From positions 92,017-156,016 of the forward strand of contig JALSGP010000027.1 of assembly GCA_026982705.1 (NCBI GenBank): a DNA stretch of 64,000 bases. The letters are read 5' to 3'. Shown here in pieces: positions 8,294 to 21,293 of this stretch (positions are counted from its first letter, which is position 1; each line of letters starts with the position of its first letter). A model generated the notes under the pieces. That model was not told the origin of the DNA. It ran no database searches and saw nothing but the letters and a program-made list of their open reading frames with translations. Made by a program: the position numbers and the translations under genes. Source of the stretch: Alphaproteobacteria bacterium (lineage in GTDB: Bacteria; Pseudomonadota; Alphaproteobacteria; Geminicoccales; Geminicoccaceae).

Positions 8294-9256
8294 ATGGAGG
8301 AACCGACCCTCGGCATCGATCTCGGCGGGACCAAGATCGAGGCGGTGGTGCTGGACGGGGCGGGCCGCACGCGGTGGCGCCGGCGGCGGTCCACGCCCCG
8401 GGACGACTACGCGGCGACCCTCGAGGCCCTCGTCGCGCTGGTGGCGGAGGCGGAGGCGGAGACCGGCCGGCGGCTCGCCGTCGGCATCGGCCATCCCGGC
8501 GCCGTCGATCCCGTCACGGGCCGGATCAAGAACGCCAATTCCACCTGGCTCAACGACCGTCCCTTCGGCCGCGATCTCGCCCGCCGGCTGGCCCGGCCGG
8601 TGGCGCTCGCCAACGACGCCGACTGCCTCGCCCTCTCCGAGGCCACCGACGGCGCCGGGGCCGGGGCGGCGGTGGTCTTCGCCGTCATCCTCGGCACCGG
8701 CGTCGGCGGCGGCATCGCCGTGGAGGGGCGGGTGCTGGCCGGGCCCGACGCCATCGCCGGCGAGTGGGGTCACAATCCCCTGCCCTGGCCGGAGGCGGAC
8801 GAGTGGCCGGGGCCGCCCTGCTGGTGCGGACTCCACGGCTGCATCGAGACCTGGCTGTCGGGGCCGGGACTCGCCGCCGACTTCGCCCGCGCCACCGGCG
8901 AACGGCTGGACGCCCGCACCATCGCCGCCCGTGCCGCCGCCGGCGACGGGGCCGCCCGCACCGTCCTCGACCGCCACGCCCATCGCCTCGCCCGGGCACT
9001 GGCGACGGTCGTCAATCTGCTGGATCCCGACGTGGTGGTGCTCGGCGGCGGCCTCTCCCGCCTCGACCACCTCTACGAGGCGGTCCCGCGCCTGTGGACG
9101 CGCTGGGTGTTCTCGCCGACGGTGCGCACCGCCCTCCGGCGCGCCCGCCACGGCGACAGCTCCGGCGTCCGCGGGGCGGCCCGTCTCGCCCGCCTGACCC
9201 GCGGGGCGGCGCACGGCGAGGGCGCGCGGCTGCGGGTGACGGTGGCGGAACCGTGA
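8294..9256 (+). CDS. ROK-family sugar kinase (fructokinase/Mak type)
   Basis: The 320-residue protein starts LGIDLGGTKIEAVVLD, the ATP phosphate loop of the ROK family, and has a second phosphate motif ILGTGVGGGIAV. The zinc-site region PCWCGLHGCIETWLSG (CxCGxxGCxE) is complete, and the preceding GEWGHNPLPWPE segment with its Trp-Pro pairs resembles the fructokinase Mak. The likely reaction is ATP-dependent 6-phosphorylation of fructose or a related hexose. It stands alone, divergent from the tadG-like gene, so context does not identify the sugar. Confidence 0.85.
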   Translation: MEEPTLGIDLGGTKIEAVVLDGAGRTRWRRRRSTPRDDYAATLEALVALVAEAEAETGRRLAVGIGHPGAVDPVTGRIKNANSTWLNDRPFGRDLARRLARPVALANDADCLALSEATDGAGAGAAVVFAVILGTGVGGGIAVEGRVLAGPDAIAGEWGHNPLPWPEADEWPGPPCWCGLHGCIETWLSGPGLAADFARATGERLDARTIAARAAAGDGAARTVLDRHAHRLARALATVVNLLDPDVVVLGGGLSRLDHLYEAVPRLWTRWVFSPTVRTALRRARHGDSSGVRGAARLARLTRGAAHGEGARLRVTVAEP

Positions 9257-9266
9257 CGTCCTCCGC

Positions 9267-9295
9267 TTGACGGTGGCCGGCGGCGGGCGCATGGT
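9267..9295 (+). promoter_or_regulatory. Possible promoter for the CBS-domain gene
   Basis: TTGACG, a 17-base spacer and CATGGT, about 45 bases before the CBS gene start and just after the kinase stop. The -35 box is good (5/6) but the -10 box is weak (3/6). Confidence 0.35.
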
Positions 9296-9339
9296 CGGAA
9301 CTCGCCCCGGACGACCGGTCGGAGGGAGAGACACGGACC

Positions 9340-9780
9340 ATGAAGGTCGCCGACATCCTCGCCCACAAGGGCAACCGGGTCGTCACCATCAAGAGCGACG
9401 CGAGCGTGCGCACCGCCGTCAAGCGACTGGCCCTGGAGCGGATCGGGGCGCTGGTGGTGAGCGACGACGGCGAACACGTGGACGGCATCGTTTCCGAACG
9501 CGACATCGTCCTGGCGCTGGCGGAGGAGGGAGCGGAGATCCTCGACCCCTCGCGGCGGGTGGAGGAGCTGATGACCCGCTCGGTGCGCGTGTGCACGCCC
9601 GAGGACAGTGTCGCCCATCTCATGAAGGTCATGACCCTGCACCGCATCCGCCATCTGCCGGTGGTGGCGGATGGCCGGCTCGTGGGCATCGTCAGCATCG
9701 GCGACGTGGTCAAGAACCGTCTCGAGGAGCTGGAGATGGAGACCAGCGTCCTGCGTGACGCCTGGCTGAGCTCCCACTGA
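9340..9780 (+). CDS. Small two-CBS-domain protein
   Basis: 146 residues made of two CBS motifs and nothing else. The first spans about residues 10-65 (RTAVKRLALERIGALVVSD, then GIVSERDIVLAL) and the second about 75-130 (SVAHLMKVMTLHRIRHLPVV, then GIVSIGDVVKNRL). Such paired CBS modules bind adenosine nucleotides and signal energy state to partners; the partner here is unknown. GGAGGGAG precedes the ATG. The downstream DUF72 gene follows after only seven bases, so the pair is probably co-transcribed. Confidence 0.85.
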   Translation: MKVADILAHKGNRVVTIKSDASVRTAVKRLALERIGALVVSDDGEHVDGIVSERDIVLALAEEGAEILDPSRRVEELMTRSVRVCTPEDSVAHLMKVMTLHRIRHLPVVADGRLVGIVSIGDVVKNRLEELEMETSVLRDAWLSSH

Positions 9781-9787
9781 GACGGCC

Positions 9788-10551
9788 ATGGCGCGGGCGC
9801 GGGTGGGGACCTCGGGCTGGGCCTACGCCCACTGGCGGGCGCTCTTCTACCCGCGGGGGCTGCGCCAGGGCGAGTGGATCCGCCACTATGCGCGTTTCCT
9901 CGACACCGTCGAGGTCAACGCCAGCTTCTACCGGCTGCCGCGGGAGCCGTCGATCGAGGGATGGGTGGCCCGCACGCCCGACGGTTTCCTCTTCGCCGTC
10001 AAGGCGTGGCGGGCCATCACTCACCACCGCCGGCTTCTGGACTGCGAGTCGCTGCTGGCGGAGATGTTCGCCCGTCTCCGCCGTTTCGGAGCCAAGCTGG
10101 GGCCGGTCCTCTTCCAGCTCCCGCCGCGCTTTCCGGCGGAGACGGCACGGCTCGCCGCCTTCCTGGAGATGCTGCCGGTCGGCCATCGCTACGCCTTCGA
10201 GTTCCGCGATCCCTCCTGGCACACCGAGGAGGTCTACGCCCTCCTGCGCGCCCACGGCGCCGCCTTCGTCCCCTTCGATCTCGCCGGGCTCACGGGTCCG
10301 CGGGTGGTGACGGCCGACTTCGCCTACGTCCGCCTGCACGGCCACGAACGGCGTTATCGCGGCGCTTATGGCGAGGAGCGGCTGCGGGACTGGGCCCGCT
10401 GGTGCGGGGAGGTGCTGACCGCCGGGGGTGACGTGTTCGTCTATTTCGACAACACCGACGAGGCGGCCCACGCCGTCACCGACGCCCGCACGCTGCGGCG
10501 GCTGCTGGGCCGCTGGACGGTGCCGGTGGCGGCGGAGCGGGAGGCGAGGGA

Positions 10552-10555
<4 letters not shown>
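9788..10555 (+). CDS. DUF72 family protein (YecE-like)
   Basis: 255 residues with all hallmarks of the DUF72 TIM-barrel family: the N-terminal VGTSGWAYAHWRALFYP segment, VEVNASFYRLP, FLFAVKAWRAITH, GPVLFQLPPRF and the late AYVRLHGHERRYRGAYGEE and VFVYFDNTDEAAHAVTDA segments. The family is widespread but its biochemical role is not established. Its TAG stop is shared, as a CTAG quadruplet, with the convergent vWA-type membrane protein gene. Confidence 0.88.
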
Positions 10556-12623
<2,068 letters not shown>

Positions 12624-12627
<4 letters not shown>

Positions 12628-15335
12628 TGGCCGAGCCTCTCCAGGATGGCGGGCACGTGCACCTGGTCCGTCTTGTAGTTGCCGGTGAGCGCGTACATGG
12701 CGAGATTGACGCCGAAGCGGCGGGCCATCTCGCGCTGGTGCTCGCCACCCGGCACCACCGGAAAGAGGGGCTCGCCCAGTTCGTCGATGGCCCAGGCGCC
12801 GGCCCAGTCGTGGCCGCCGATCAGCACCGAGGAGACGCCGTCGTTGACGCCCGGCCGCGGCCGGTCCACCCACAGCGGCAGGCCGATGAAGCGGCCCGGA
12901 AAGTCCCGCAGCAGATAGAAGGCGCGGGTCAGCGCGTGATCCGAGGGCACCGGCTCCAGGGGCGGCAGATCGAGCTCCCCGAACAGCTCGCGGAAGCGCC
13001 GCTCGCCCGGCCCGCCGCCGCTCTCGCCCGGAAGCAGCAGGCCGGCGTCACCCGTGTCGAACAGGATCATGCCGCCCCGGTCCAGATAGCGCTGCACCCG
13101 CTCGAGGGTGCCCGGCGCCAGATCCGGGTGCTCCGGCGGGACCGGCCAGTACAGCAGCGGGAACAGGGCGAGCTCGTCGCGAGCGGGATCGACGCCGACG
13201 GGGTCGGCCGGCTCCACCGCCGTGCGCAGGGCGAGGATCAGCGAGAGGCCCCGGAGCCCCGCCTCGCTCTTGCGGTCCACCTCGGGAATGCCGGTGCGCA
13301 CCCACGCGAAGCGGGTCTCGGCCGCCAGCACCGCGGGATCCGGCAGGGGCTGGGCACCGGCGGCGGACGGTCCCGACAGCACCAGCACCAGGACCACCGT
13401 CGCCGTGCCGGCGGGAAGCAATCCCCGCAGGCGCAGGCTCGCCGCGAGATCCACCAGCGCCAGCAGCAGGGCGGCGGCGAAGAGCCAGGGGGCGAGCGGC
13501 CGCTCCACCTCCGCCACCAGTCCGCGCACCCGGTCGGCGTTCCGCGGCAGGGCCGGGAGGAGCGTCCGCACCGTGTCCTGGAGGTTGACGGCCACCGCCG
13601 CCGCACCCTCGCGGCCCGCCGGCCGCCACAGTCCCGGCGGGAAGTCGGGCCCCACCGGCCGGCGTCCGCGCGCCGCCGCCTCCACCGGGGCGAGGCCGGC
13701 CGGTGCCGGACGGAGGCGTCCGAAGCCGTCGAGGATCCGGTCCGCCACCAGCGGTCCCCGGACCGGTCCGCCGCTGCCGGCGGCAAGGTCCAGCACCCGC
13801 CGCAGCATGTCCAGGAACATGCGCGAGAGGGCGAGATCCGACCAGGTGGGATTGGCGGTGGTGTGGACCAGCAGGAGCCAGCCGCGACCGAGGCGACGGC
13901 CGGTGACGACGGGCGTGCCGTCCTCGAGGGCGGCCAGGGTGTGGGCGGCCAACTCCGGCGAGGGCTCCGCCAGCACCTGCCGCCGCACCCGCACCTGCGG
14001 ATCGACGGCGAGACCGGCGAAGGGACCGTCCTCGGGGAAGGGGGCGAAGGCCAGCGGCCGCGACCAGGTCAGCGCGGCGCCGAGGGTGCGCTCGCCCCGG
14101 CGCAGCCGCACCGGGAGCAGTGCGTCGCCGCCGGCGGCGAGGCGGGGGCCGGCGAAGCGCAGCACCACTCCGCCCCGCTCGATCCAGGTCCGCAGCCGCG
14201 CCACCTCGGCCTCGGGCAGACGGCCCACGTCGGCCAGCACCATCACCGAGACCGGACCGGCCAGCAGCCGGTCGAGATCGCCGCGGCGGATCTCCGCCCA
14301 GGGGGCGAGGGCGCGCGCCACATAGTGGAGATCGGAGAGGAGCGGCTGGTCCTCTCCGCCGGCGCGGGCCCCGAACAGCCCCACCACCCGCCGTCGCCAG
14401 CGCTCGTCGAACAGCACCACCGAAGCGGCGCCGGGAATCCCCGCGAGCTCGAGGCGGGCGATGCGGTTGCGCATCTCGAGGGGAAGATCCAGTGCGGCCT
14501 CGGCGACCCGCTCCCCCTCGGCGAAGGCCAGCGTCACCCGCGCGAGGCCCTCGCCCTCCGGCCCGAAGGCCACCGCCGTCACCGTCGCGGCCGGACCGGC
14601 GACGGCACGCTCGGCCCGCACCCGCGGCACGCCCGGTTCCGCCGGCGGCACCAGCCACACGGGCGGCGGGCCGCCGGGCCGGTAGACGGTGAGTGGCCCC
14701 AGCCGCCGCAGACGCGCCGCCAGCTCCGCCACCGCCTCCGCCCCCTCCCCGGGAACCGTCCAGGGGCTCAGCAGCCAGTGCACCTCCGCATCGCCGATCT
14801 CCAGCCCCGCCAGCGCCCGTGCCGTCGCCCGCCGGTCGGCCGGCCACGGTCGCGGCGCGAGTTCACGCGCCAGCGCCCGCAGGCGGGCGGGACGGCCGCG
14901 GACTATCCGGATACCGGCGCGCGCCGGCGCCGTGGTGACCAGCACCGCCTCGCGTCCCTCGCGGTCGGCCCGGGCCAGCAGCGCCTCGAGGGTGCGCAGC
15001 CGGGCCGACCAGTCCGCCGCCGTCTCGAAGCCGTCGTCCACCACCAGCACCACCGTCTCCGCCCCGGCCAGCAACGGCTGGGGGTTCCAGACCGGCCCGC
15101 TCGCCGCCAGCACCAGCAGGGCGAGGATCGCCATGCGCAGCAGCAGCAGCCAGAGGGGCGTGTGGGCGGGCGTGTCCTCGCGGCTGGCGAGACGGGCGAG
15201 GATGGCGGCCGGCGGGAACGGGCGGCGCATCGGCGCCGGTGGCGTGATCCTGAGCAGCCACCACACCGCCGGCAGGGCCAGAAGGCCCAACAGCAGCCAT
15301 GGCTGGGCGAAGCCGAGGGGAAGCCAGGCGCTCAC
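12624..15335 (-). CDS. BatA-like/DUF4159 membrane protein
   Basis: 903 residues. The N-terminus (QPWLLLGLLALPAVWWLL, then PMRRPFPPAAILARL and a second helix LLLRMAILALLVLAASG) is the aerotolerance-regulator N-terminal domain of BatA-like proteins, followed by a vWA-like segment (VVLVVDDGFE). A further helix pair lies near the middle of the protein. The last about 215 residues match DUF4159: FAWVRTGIPEVDRKSEAGL, LLYWPVPPEHPDL, and GGMILFDTGD. Start GTG shares GTGA with the DUF58 stop. It probably presents sensor or vWA domains at the membrane for the MoxR ATPase; the function has not been shown directly. Confidence 0.82.
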
Positions 15336-16226
15336 GGTCCCCCTCCCCGCCCGCCGGCGCGCGGGTCGAGCATGCGGGTGAGGGCGAGGAGTCCGGAGGC
15401 CGCCGGCTGGTCGGTGCGGTGGAGGGCGAGGGTGCAACGGCAGCGGGCGAGCCGCTCGCGCAGTTCCTCGCGATGGGCGGCCAAGAGCGCGCGATAGCGC
15501 CCGCGCACCTCCTCCACCCGACCCACCAGCGCCCGCGCACGGCCCTCGGGATCCTCGAACAGGACGCGGCCGGAGAAGGGCAGCTCCACCTCGCTGGGAT
15601 CCCACAGCGCCAGCGCCGAACCCGCGATCCCGCGGGCGGCGTGGACGGCGACGCGGCGTTCCAGGGCCCGCGGCTCCACCAGGAAATCGGAGATCAGCAC
15701 CAGCCGCGCGAAGCGGGGCAGCGGCACCTCGGGCGGCAGGGAGTCCGTCGGTCCCCCGCCCTCCAGCAGATCGGCGGTGAAGCGTTCGAGGCCGAAACGG
15801 CCGCCCGCCGGCCGGCGCCCGCTTCCCAGCAGCGCCACCCGCTCGCCACCGCGGATCAAGAGCACCGCCAGCGCCAGCGCCAGCAACTCCGCCCGCGCCC
15901 GCTTGTCCTCGCGCACGCCCGGGCCGCGATAGGCCATGGAGGGCGAGGCGTCGCACCAGATCCACACCGACTGCGCCGCCTCCCACTCGTTCTCGCGCAC
16001 GAAGCGGTGACGGTCGGAACGGGCGGACGCACGCCAGTCGATGCTCCGCACGTCGTCGCCGGGCTGGTAGGGGCGATACTGCCAGAAGGTCTCGCCGAGA
16101 CCGGTGCGGCGGCGGCCGTGGAGACCCGGGGCCACCGAGGCGGCCACCCGTTCGGCCTCCACCAGCAGCGGCGGCAGCCGCTCGCCCAGGCGTTCCGCCG
16201 CCACCCGACGGGCGGCGCGGTGGGGC

Positions 16227-16246
<20 letters not shown>
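15332..16246 (-). CDS. DUF58 (vWA-like) protein, MoxR partner
   Basis: 304 residues. The signature runs from residue 40: PGLHGRRRTGLGETFWQYR, then QPGDDVRSIDWRASAR and RENEWEAAQSVWIWCDASPSM, with DASPS (99-103) as the vWA-type metal site. No membrane helix is visible, so it is a cytosolic factor, as usual for DUF58. The ATG lies 20 bases inside the end of the moxR gene. An ATG closer to the moxR stop is in a different frame and opens no DUF58 sequence. Confidence 0.9.
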
Positions 16247-17216
<970 letters not shown>

Positions 17217-17285
17217 GGTCCGCTCGCCGTCCACCGCCACCTCGTCGGCTGGAACCCCCGCCCGGCCGGCCGTATATAGCGGAAG

Positions 17286-17861
17286 ATGGCGCGGCCGTGC
17301 AGCGGGGAAAGCGCCGGCCGGGAGGTGGCGACGGTGGTCGGTTTCGACGTGGAGGAGGTGCTGCGCCGGCTGGCGACGGGCGAGCTCGGCCCGTGCGGTG
17401 GCGGGCGTTTCCACATCGACCGGCACGGCACCTGGTCCTTCGAGGGCTCGCCCATCCGCCGCCCCGAACTGGTCCGCCTCTTCGCCCGCGCCCTCCACCG
17501 CGCGCCCGACGGCCGCCACTGGCTGATCACCCCCCACGAGCGGCTGCCGGTGGAGGTGGAGGACACGCCCTTCCGCGCCGTCGCCGTGCACCGCGCGTGC
17601 GTCGGAGACGGCGATCCCGTGATCCGCTTCCGCACCGACGTGGAGGAGGAGGTGGTGCTGTCGCCGGCCCATCCCCTCCGGCTGGAGCCGGACGGTCGCG
17701 GCGGCGTGCGACCGGCGCTGGTGGTGCGGCGGGGCCTCCTCGCCCGCCTCCTGCGGCCCGTCTACTATCAGCTGGCGGAATGGGCCGAGCCGGACGAAAA
17801 GGGGCGCTACGGCGTCCACAGTGCCGGCGCCTTCTTCCCGCTGGAGCCGGAGACGGCATGA
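17286..17861 (+). CDS. DUF1285 family protein
   Basis: 191 residues. The conserved segment GGGRFHIDRHGTWSFEGSPIRRPELVRLFARAL is followed by WLITPHERLPVEVEDTPF and the ending GRYGVHSAGAFFPL, all features of DUF1285 proteins. The biochemical role is unknown. It neighbours moxR (divergent) and a CoA-type NUDIX gene (ATGA overlap), an arrangement often kept in alphaproteobacteria. The first ATG gives about 18 residues before the domain; a GTG at 17337 would begin immediately at the conserved part and is an alternative start. Confidence 0.83.
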   Translation: MARPCSGESAGREVATVVGFDVEEVLRRLATGELGPCGGGRFHIDRHGTWSFEGSPIRRPELVRLFARALHRAPDGRHWLITPHERLPVEVEDTPFRAVAVHRACVGDGDPVIRFRTDVEEEVVLSPAHPLRLEPDGRGGVRPALVVRRGLLARLLRPVYYQLAEWAEPDEKGRYGVHSAGAFFPLEPETA

Positions 17862-18484
17862 GCGGCGGTGCCGCGTCCCTCCCCTCTCCCGACGAGATCG
17901 CCCGCCGCCTGCGGCGGGCGGCGGACGATCCCGCCATGCTGTTGCGTCTCCTGCGGCGCGACGAGGGGGCGGAGACGGCTCGCACGCCGGCGGCGGTGCT
18001 GGTTCCCATCCTCGCCCGCCGGCCGGCGCCCACGGTGCTCCTCACGCGCCGCACCGATCATCTGCGCGACCATGCCGGTCAGGTGAGCCTGCCCGGCGGC
18101 CGGCTGGAGGCGGCGGACACCGGACCGGAGGCGGCGGCGCTCAGGGAGGCGGGTGAGGAGGTGGGGCTCGATCCCGCCCGCGTGCGTGTCCTCGGCCGGC
18201 TTCCGTGGTACGACACCGTCACCGGCTTCCGGGTGACGCCGGTGGTGGGCTGGGTGGCGGAGCCGCCGGCCGCCTTCCGGCCGGATCCCCGAGAGGTGGC
18301 CGAGGTCTTCGAGATCCCCCTCGCCCGCGTCCTCGATCCCGAGAGCTACCGGCGCGAGTCCGGCCGGCGCGGGGGAACCGTGCGCCACTGGTACGTGCTG
18401 GCCGATCCGCGTCACCGCATCTGGGGAGCCACCGCCGGCATCCTCCTCGGCCTCTGCCGGATCCTCGACGGAGACGGGCGTTGA
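17858..18484 (+). CDS. CoA-type NUDIX hydrolase (coenzyme A pyrophosphatase)
   Basis: 208 residues. The NUDIX box is intact: GGRLEAADTGPEAAALREAGEEVGL, with the REAGEEVGL metal-binding acids. It is preceded by VLLTRRTDHLRDHAGQVSLPGG, the LxxHxGQISFPGG-type motif that marks the CoA pyrophosphatase subgroup (NudL/YeaB). The likely reaction is hydrolysis of CoA or its derivatives to phosphopantetheine and 3',5'-ADP. Starts at the ATGA overlap with DUF1285 and ends in a TTGA overlap with the CCA-transferase gene. Confidence 0.9.
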   Translation: MSGGAASLPSPDEIARRLRRAADDPAMLLRLLRRDEGAETARTPAAVLVPILARRPAPTVLLTRRTDHLRDHAGQVSLPGGRLEAADTGPEAAALREAGEEVGLDPARVRVLGRLPWYDTVTGFRVTPVVGWVAEPPAAFRPDPREVAEVFEIPLARVLDPESYRRESGRRGGTVRHWYVLADPRHRIWGATAGILLGLCRILDGDGR

Positions 18485-19755
18485 GCGGAGACGAGGTGCG
18501 GGAGGACGCATCCGCGCGTCGCGACGGGGAAGCGCGGCCGCTCGCCGGTGCGCCCTGGCTCGTGGCCCCGGAGAGCCGCCGGGTGCTGGCGGCCCTCACC
18601 GCCGCCGGCCGCCCCGCCCGCTTCGTCGGCGGCTGCGTGCGGGATTCGCTGCGGGATCCGGAGGCCGATCCGCACGACCTCGACCTCGCCACCGCCGAGC
18701 CGCCCGAGCGGGTGATGGCGCTCCTGGAAGCGGCCGGCATCCGCACCGTCCCCACCGGACTCGCCCACGGGACGGTGACGGCGCTGGCGGGGCCGCGCAG
18801 CTTCGAGATCACCACCCTCCGGCGCGACGTGGAGACCTTCGGCCGCCACGCCCGGGTCGCGTACACCGACGACTTCGCCGAGGACGCGGCCCGCCGCGAC
18901 TTCACCATCAACGCCATGAGCGCCGATCCGGAGGGGCGGCTGTTCGACTATTTCGGGGGCCGCGAGGATCTGCACGCCGGGCGGGTGCGCTTCGTCGGCC
19001 GCGCCCGCGACCGCATCCGCGAGGACTATCTGCGCATCCTCCGCTTCTTCCGCTTCTTCGCCCGCTTCGGCCGTCCGCCCCCCGACGCCGAGGCGCTGGA
19101 GGCCTGTGCGGCGGAAGCGGCGGGTCTCGACCGGCTCTCGGGCGAGCGCATCCGCGAGGAGCTGCTGCGGCTGCTGACGGCGCCGGGGGCGGTGGCGAGC
19201 CTGCGCCTCATGGCCGAGACCGGCGTGCTCGCGCGGATCCTGCCCTGGCCGGTGGACACGGAGACGTTGGCGCGTCTGATGGTCCTCGTGCCGGACGCCG
19301 ATCCGATCCTGCGGCTGGCGGCGCTGCTGCGCCGGGCCGAACCGGGCGAGGCGGGGGCGGTGCGGCTCGCCGAACGCCTGCGCCTCTCCAACCGCCAGCG
19401 CGAGCGGCTGCGGCTGCTGCTGACCGCGCCCCTCCCCGACTTCCGCGAGACGGAGACGACGCACCGGGCGCGGGCGTGGCGGCTCGGCCGCGAGGCCTAT
19501 CTCGACCTGCTGGCGCTGGCCGCCGCCCTCCGCGATGTCCCCCGCGAGACCTTCGCCGCCGTGCGGGGGGCGGTCGCCGCCTTCGTGCCGCCCCCCTTCC
19601 CGCTGCGCGGGCGCGATCTGCTGGCCCTGGGACTGTCGCCGGGGCCGGCGGTGGGCCGGCTGCTGCGGGATCTGGAGCGGCGCTGGGTGGAGTCCGACTT
19701 CCGCCTCTCGCGGGAGGCGCTGCTGGCCCTCGCCCGCCGCCGCATCGGCGGCTAG
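18481..19755 (+). CDS. CCA tRNA nucleotidyltransferase / poly(A) polymerase family
   Basis: 424 residues if started at the TTG that overlaps the upstream stop, or 419 from a GTG at 18496, which has GGAG five bases ahead and may be the true start. The class II nucleotidyltransferase head is clear: PARFVGGCVRDSLRD, then ADPHDLDLATAEPPE with the catalytic Asp pair, and RRDFTINAMSADPEGRLFDYFGG. The RNA-binding PARFVGRARDRIREDYLRILRFFRFFARFG part and a helical C-terminal half follow. It adds or repairs the tRNA 3' CCA end. The alphaproteobacterial form is usually a CCA enzyme. Its stop forms a CTAG with the convergent AbrB-type gene. Confidence 0.9.
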   Translation: MSGDEVREDASARRDGEARPLAGAPWLVAPESRRVLAALTAAGRPARFVGGCVRDSLRDPEADPHDLDLATAEPPERVMALLEAAGIRTVPTGLAHGTVTALAGPRSFEITTLRRDVETFGRHARVAYTDDFAEDAARRDFTINAMSADPEGRLFDYFGGREDLHAGRVRFVGRARDRIREDYLRILRFFRFFARFGRPPPDAEALEACAAEAAGLDRLSGERIREELLRLLTAPGAVASLRLMAETGVLARILPWPVDTETLARLMVLVPDADPILRLAALLRRAEPGEAGAVRLAERLRLSNRQRERLRLLLTAPLPDFRETETTHRARAWRLGREAYLDLLALAAALRDVPRETFAAVRGAVAAFVPPPFPLRGRDLLALGLSPGPAVGRLLRDLERRWVESDFRLSREALLALARRRIGG

Positions 19756-20792
19756 CCGCGCGCCCGCACCCGCCGCCACAGGGCGAAGAGGATCGGCGCG
19801 CTTCCCACCAGCAGCAGGATGCGCAGGAGGTGATGGGTGGCCACGAAGGCGGGATCGAGCCCCAGCGCCAGGGCGACGACGCCCATCTCCACCACCCCGC
19901 CCGGCACGTAGGCCACCAGCAGCGCCGGAAGGGCGATCCCCGTCACGAGATGGGCCAGCAGGGCGAAGAGGGCGGCGAGGGCGAACATGAGCAGGGTGAG
20001 CCCCGCCGCCGTCGCCACCAGCCGCGGCAGGTCGCGGCCGTCGAGGCCGCGGAGGCGGGTTCCCACCATCGCCCCGATCACCACCTGGGCGCCGGCCACC
20101 AGCAGGCGGGGCGGGCGCGCCGTCACCACCCCGGAGAGATGGAGCAGGGCCCCGGCGGCGAGGGGCCCGGTGAGGGCCCAGGCCGGCAGCCGCAGGCGGC
20201 GGGCGAGGCCGGCGCCGAGGAGCGCCGCGGCGGCGAGGCGGAGCAGATCGCCGGCGGCGATGCCGTTCCAGAGGGGCGGCGGGGCCGTGTGACCGCCGAG
20301 GGCGGTGACGGCGAAGGGGGCGGTGGTGACGATGATCCACACCCGCACGGCGTGGATCAGCGCCACCCGCCCCACGTCGGCCCCCACCCGGTCGGCCAGC
20401 AGCACCATCTCGCCGAAACCGCCGGGCATGGCGGCGAAGAAGGCATCGCGCCCGCAAAGCCCGCCCACCCGCCGCAGATAGAGCCAGCCCGCCGCGGCGG
20501 TGGCGGCCACCGCCACCACCAGCCCGGCGAGGCTCGCACCGAAGCGGGCGAGGCCGTGGAGACGCCCGGGATCGAAGGCGGTGCCGATGACGGTGCCGAG
20601 GATCGCCATCACCAGCGTGCGGAGCGCCGACGGCAGCGTGACGGGAAGGCCGGCGAGACCGGCGAGGGTGGTGGCGCACACCGCCCCCAGCAGGAAGGGC
20701 AGCGGCAGCCCCAGGACGCGGAAGAGGAGGGCGCCCGCCGCGGCGACGGCGAGGGTGGCGAGGACGTGCGCGGGGCGGTGGGGCTCAGACAC
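19752..20792 (-). CDS. AbrB-family (AmoA/AbrB duplicated-domain) membrane transporter
   Basis: 346 residues that are almost wholly hydrophobic, with about ten predicted membrane helices arranged as two similar halves. The repeated family motif PLPFLLGAVCATTLAG in the first half and PAWALTGPLAAGALLHLSG in the second, together with FFAAMPGGFGEM and VAYVPGGVVEMGV (P-G-G-x-x-E-M in both halves), identify the AbrB duplication family. Members are putative transporters or regulators; a substrate is not established. GTG start, eight-base overlap with the EVE-domain gene upstream. This is not the AbrB DNA-binding family. Confidence 0.86.
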   Translation of the reverse strand: MSEPHRPAHVLATLAVAAAGALLFRVLGLPLPFLLGAVCATTLAGLAGLPVTLPSALRTLVMAILGTVIGTAFDPGRLHGLARFGASLAGLVVAVAATAAAGWLYLRRVGGLCGRDAFFAAMPGGFGEMVLLADRVGADVGRVALIHAVRVWIIVTTAPFAVTALGGHTAPPPLWNGIAAGDLLRLAAAALLGAGLARRLRLPAWALTGPLAAGALLHLSGVVTARPPRLLVAGAQVVIGAMVGTRLRGLDGRDLPRLVATAAGLTLLMFALAALFALLAHLVTGIALPALLVAYVPGGVVEMGVVALALGLDPAFVATHHLLRILLLVGSAPILFALWRRVRARG

Positions 20793-21207
20793 CGACGGCG
20801 GCGGGATCGAGACCGGCCTTCGCCAGCAGCCGCCGGAAGGCCTCCTCGTCCACCGGCATCACCGACAGCCGCGGCTGGCGCACCAGCGCCAGATGGGCGA
20901 GGGCCGGATCGGCGCGGATCTCCGCGAGCGGCACCTCGCGCGGCAGCCGGCGCACCGGCGCCACCGCCACCCGCACGAAGCGGGGATCGTCGGGGTCCGG
21001 CCAGGCCTCGCGCACCACCCGCATCAGCCCCACCAGGGCCGGCTTCTTCACCGAACGATAGAAGAAGGCCGGATCGCCCGCGCGCATGGCCCGCATGTTG
21101 CGGGCCGCCTGATGGTTGCGGACGCCGTCCCACTCCGCCTCCCCCTCCCGCTCCAACTCGTCGTAGGTGTAGTCGTCCGGTTCCGCCTTGAAGAGCCACA
21201 GGCCCAT
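20785..21207 (-). CDS. EVE-domain protein
   Basis: 140 residues. The N-terminus WLFKAEPDDYTYDEL, then WDGVRNHQAARNMRAMRAGDPAFFYRS, matches the EVE fold (related to PUA and YTH), which binds modified nucleobases in RNA or DNA. The later segments PALVGLMRVVREAWPDP and the LPREVPLAEIRADPALAHLALVRQPRLSV stretch complete the family pattern. It is upstream of, and overlaps, the AbrB-type gene, and diverges from the alpha/beta hydrolase. The specific modified base is unknown. Confidence 0.9.
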   Translation of the reverse strand: MGLWLFKAEPDDYTYDELEREGEAEWDGVRNHQAARNMRAMRAGDPAFFYRSVKKPALVGLMRVVREAWPDPDDPRFVRVAVAPVRRLPREVPLAEIRADPALAHLALVRQPRLSVMPVDEEAFRRLLAKAGLDPAAVGV

Positions 21208-21293
21208 GACGTCGCTCCCCCGGGGCGGGCGAGACTTGCCAAAGCATCCCCCCTGCCGTCAACATGTCCGCGTGATCCAGGGGGAGGATGTCC

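Noticed and set aside
17271..17280. TATATA as a -10 box for DUF1285
   Set aside because: No acceptable -35 box at 16-18 bases; it is an isolated A/T run.
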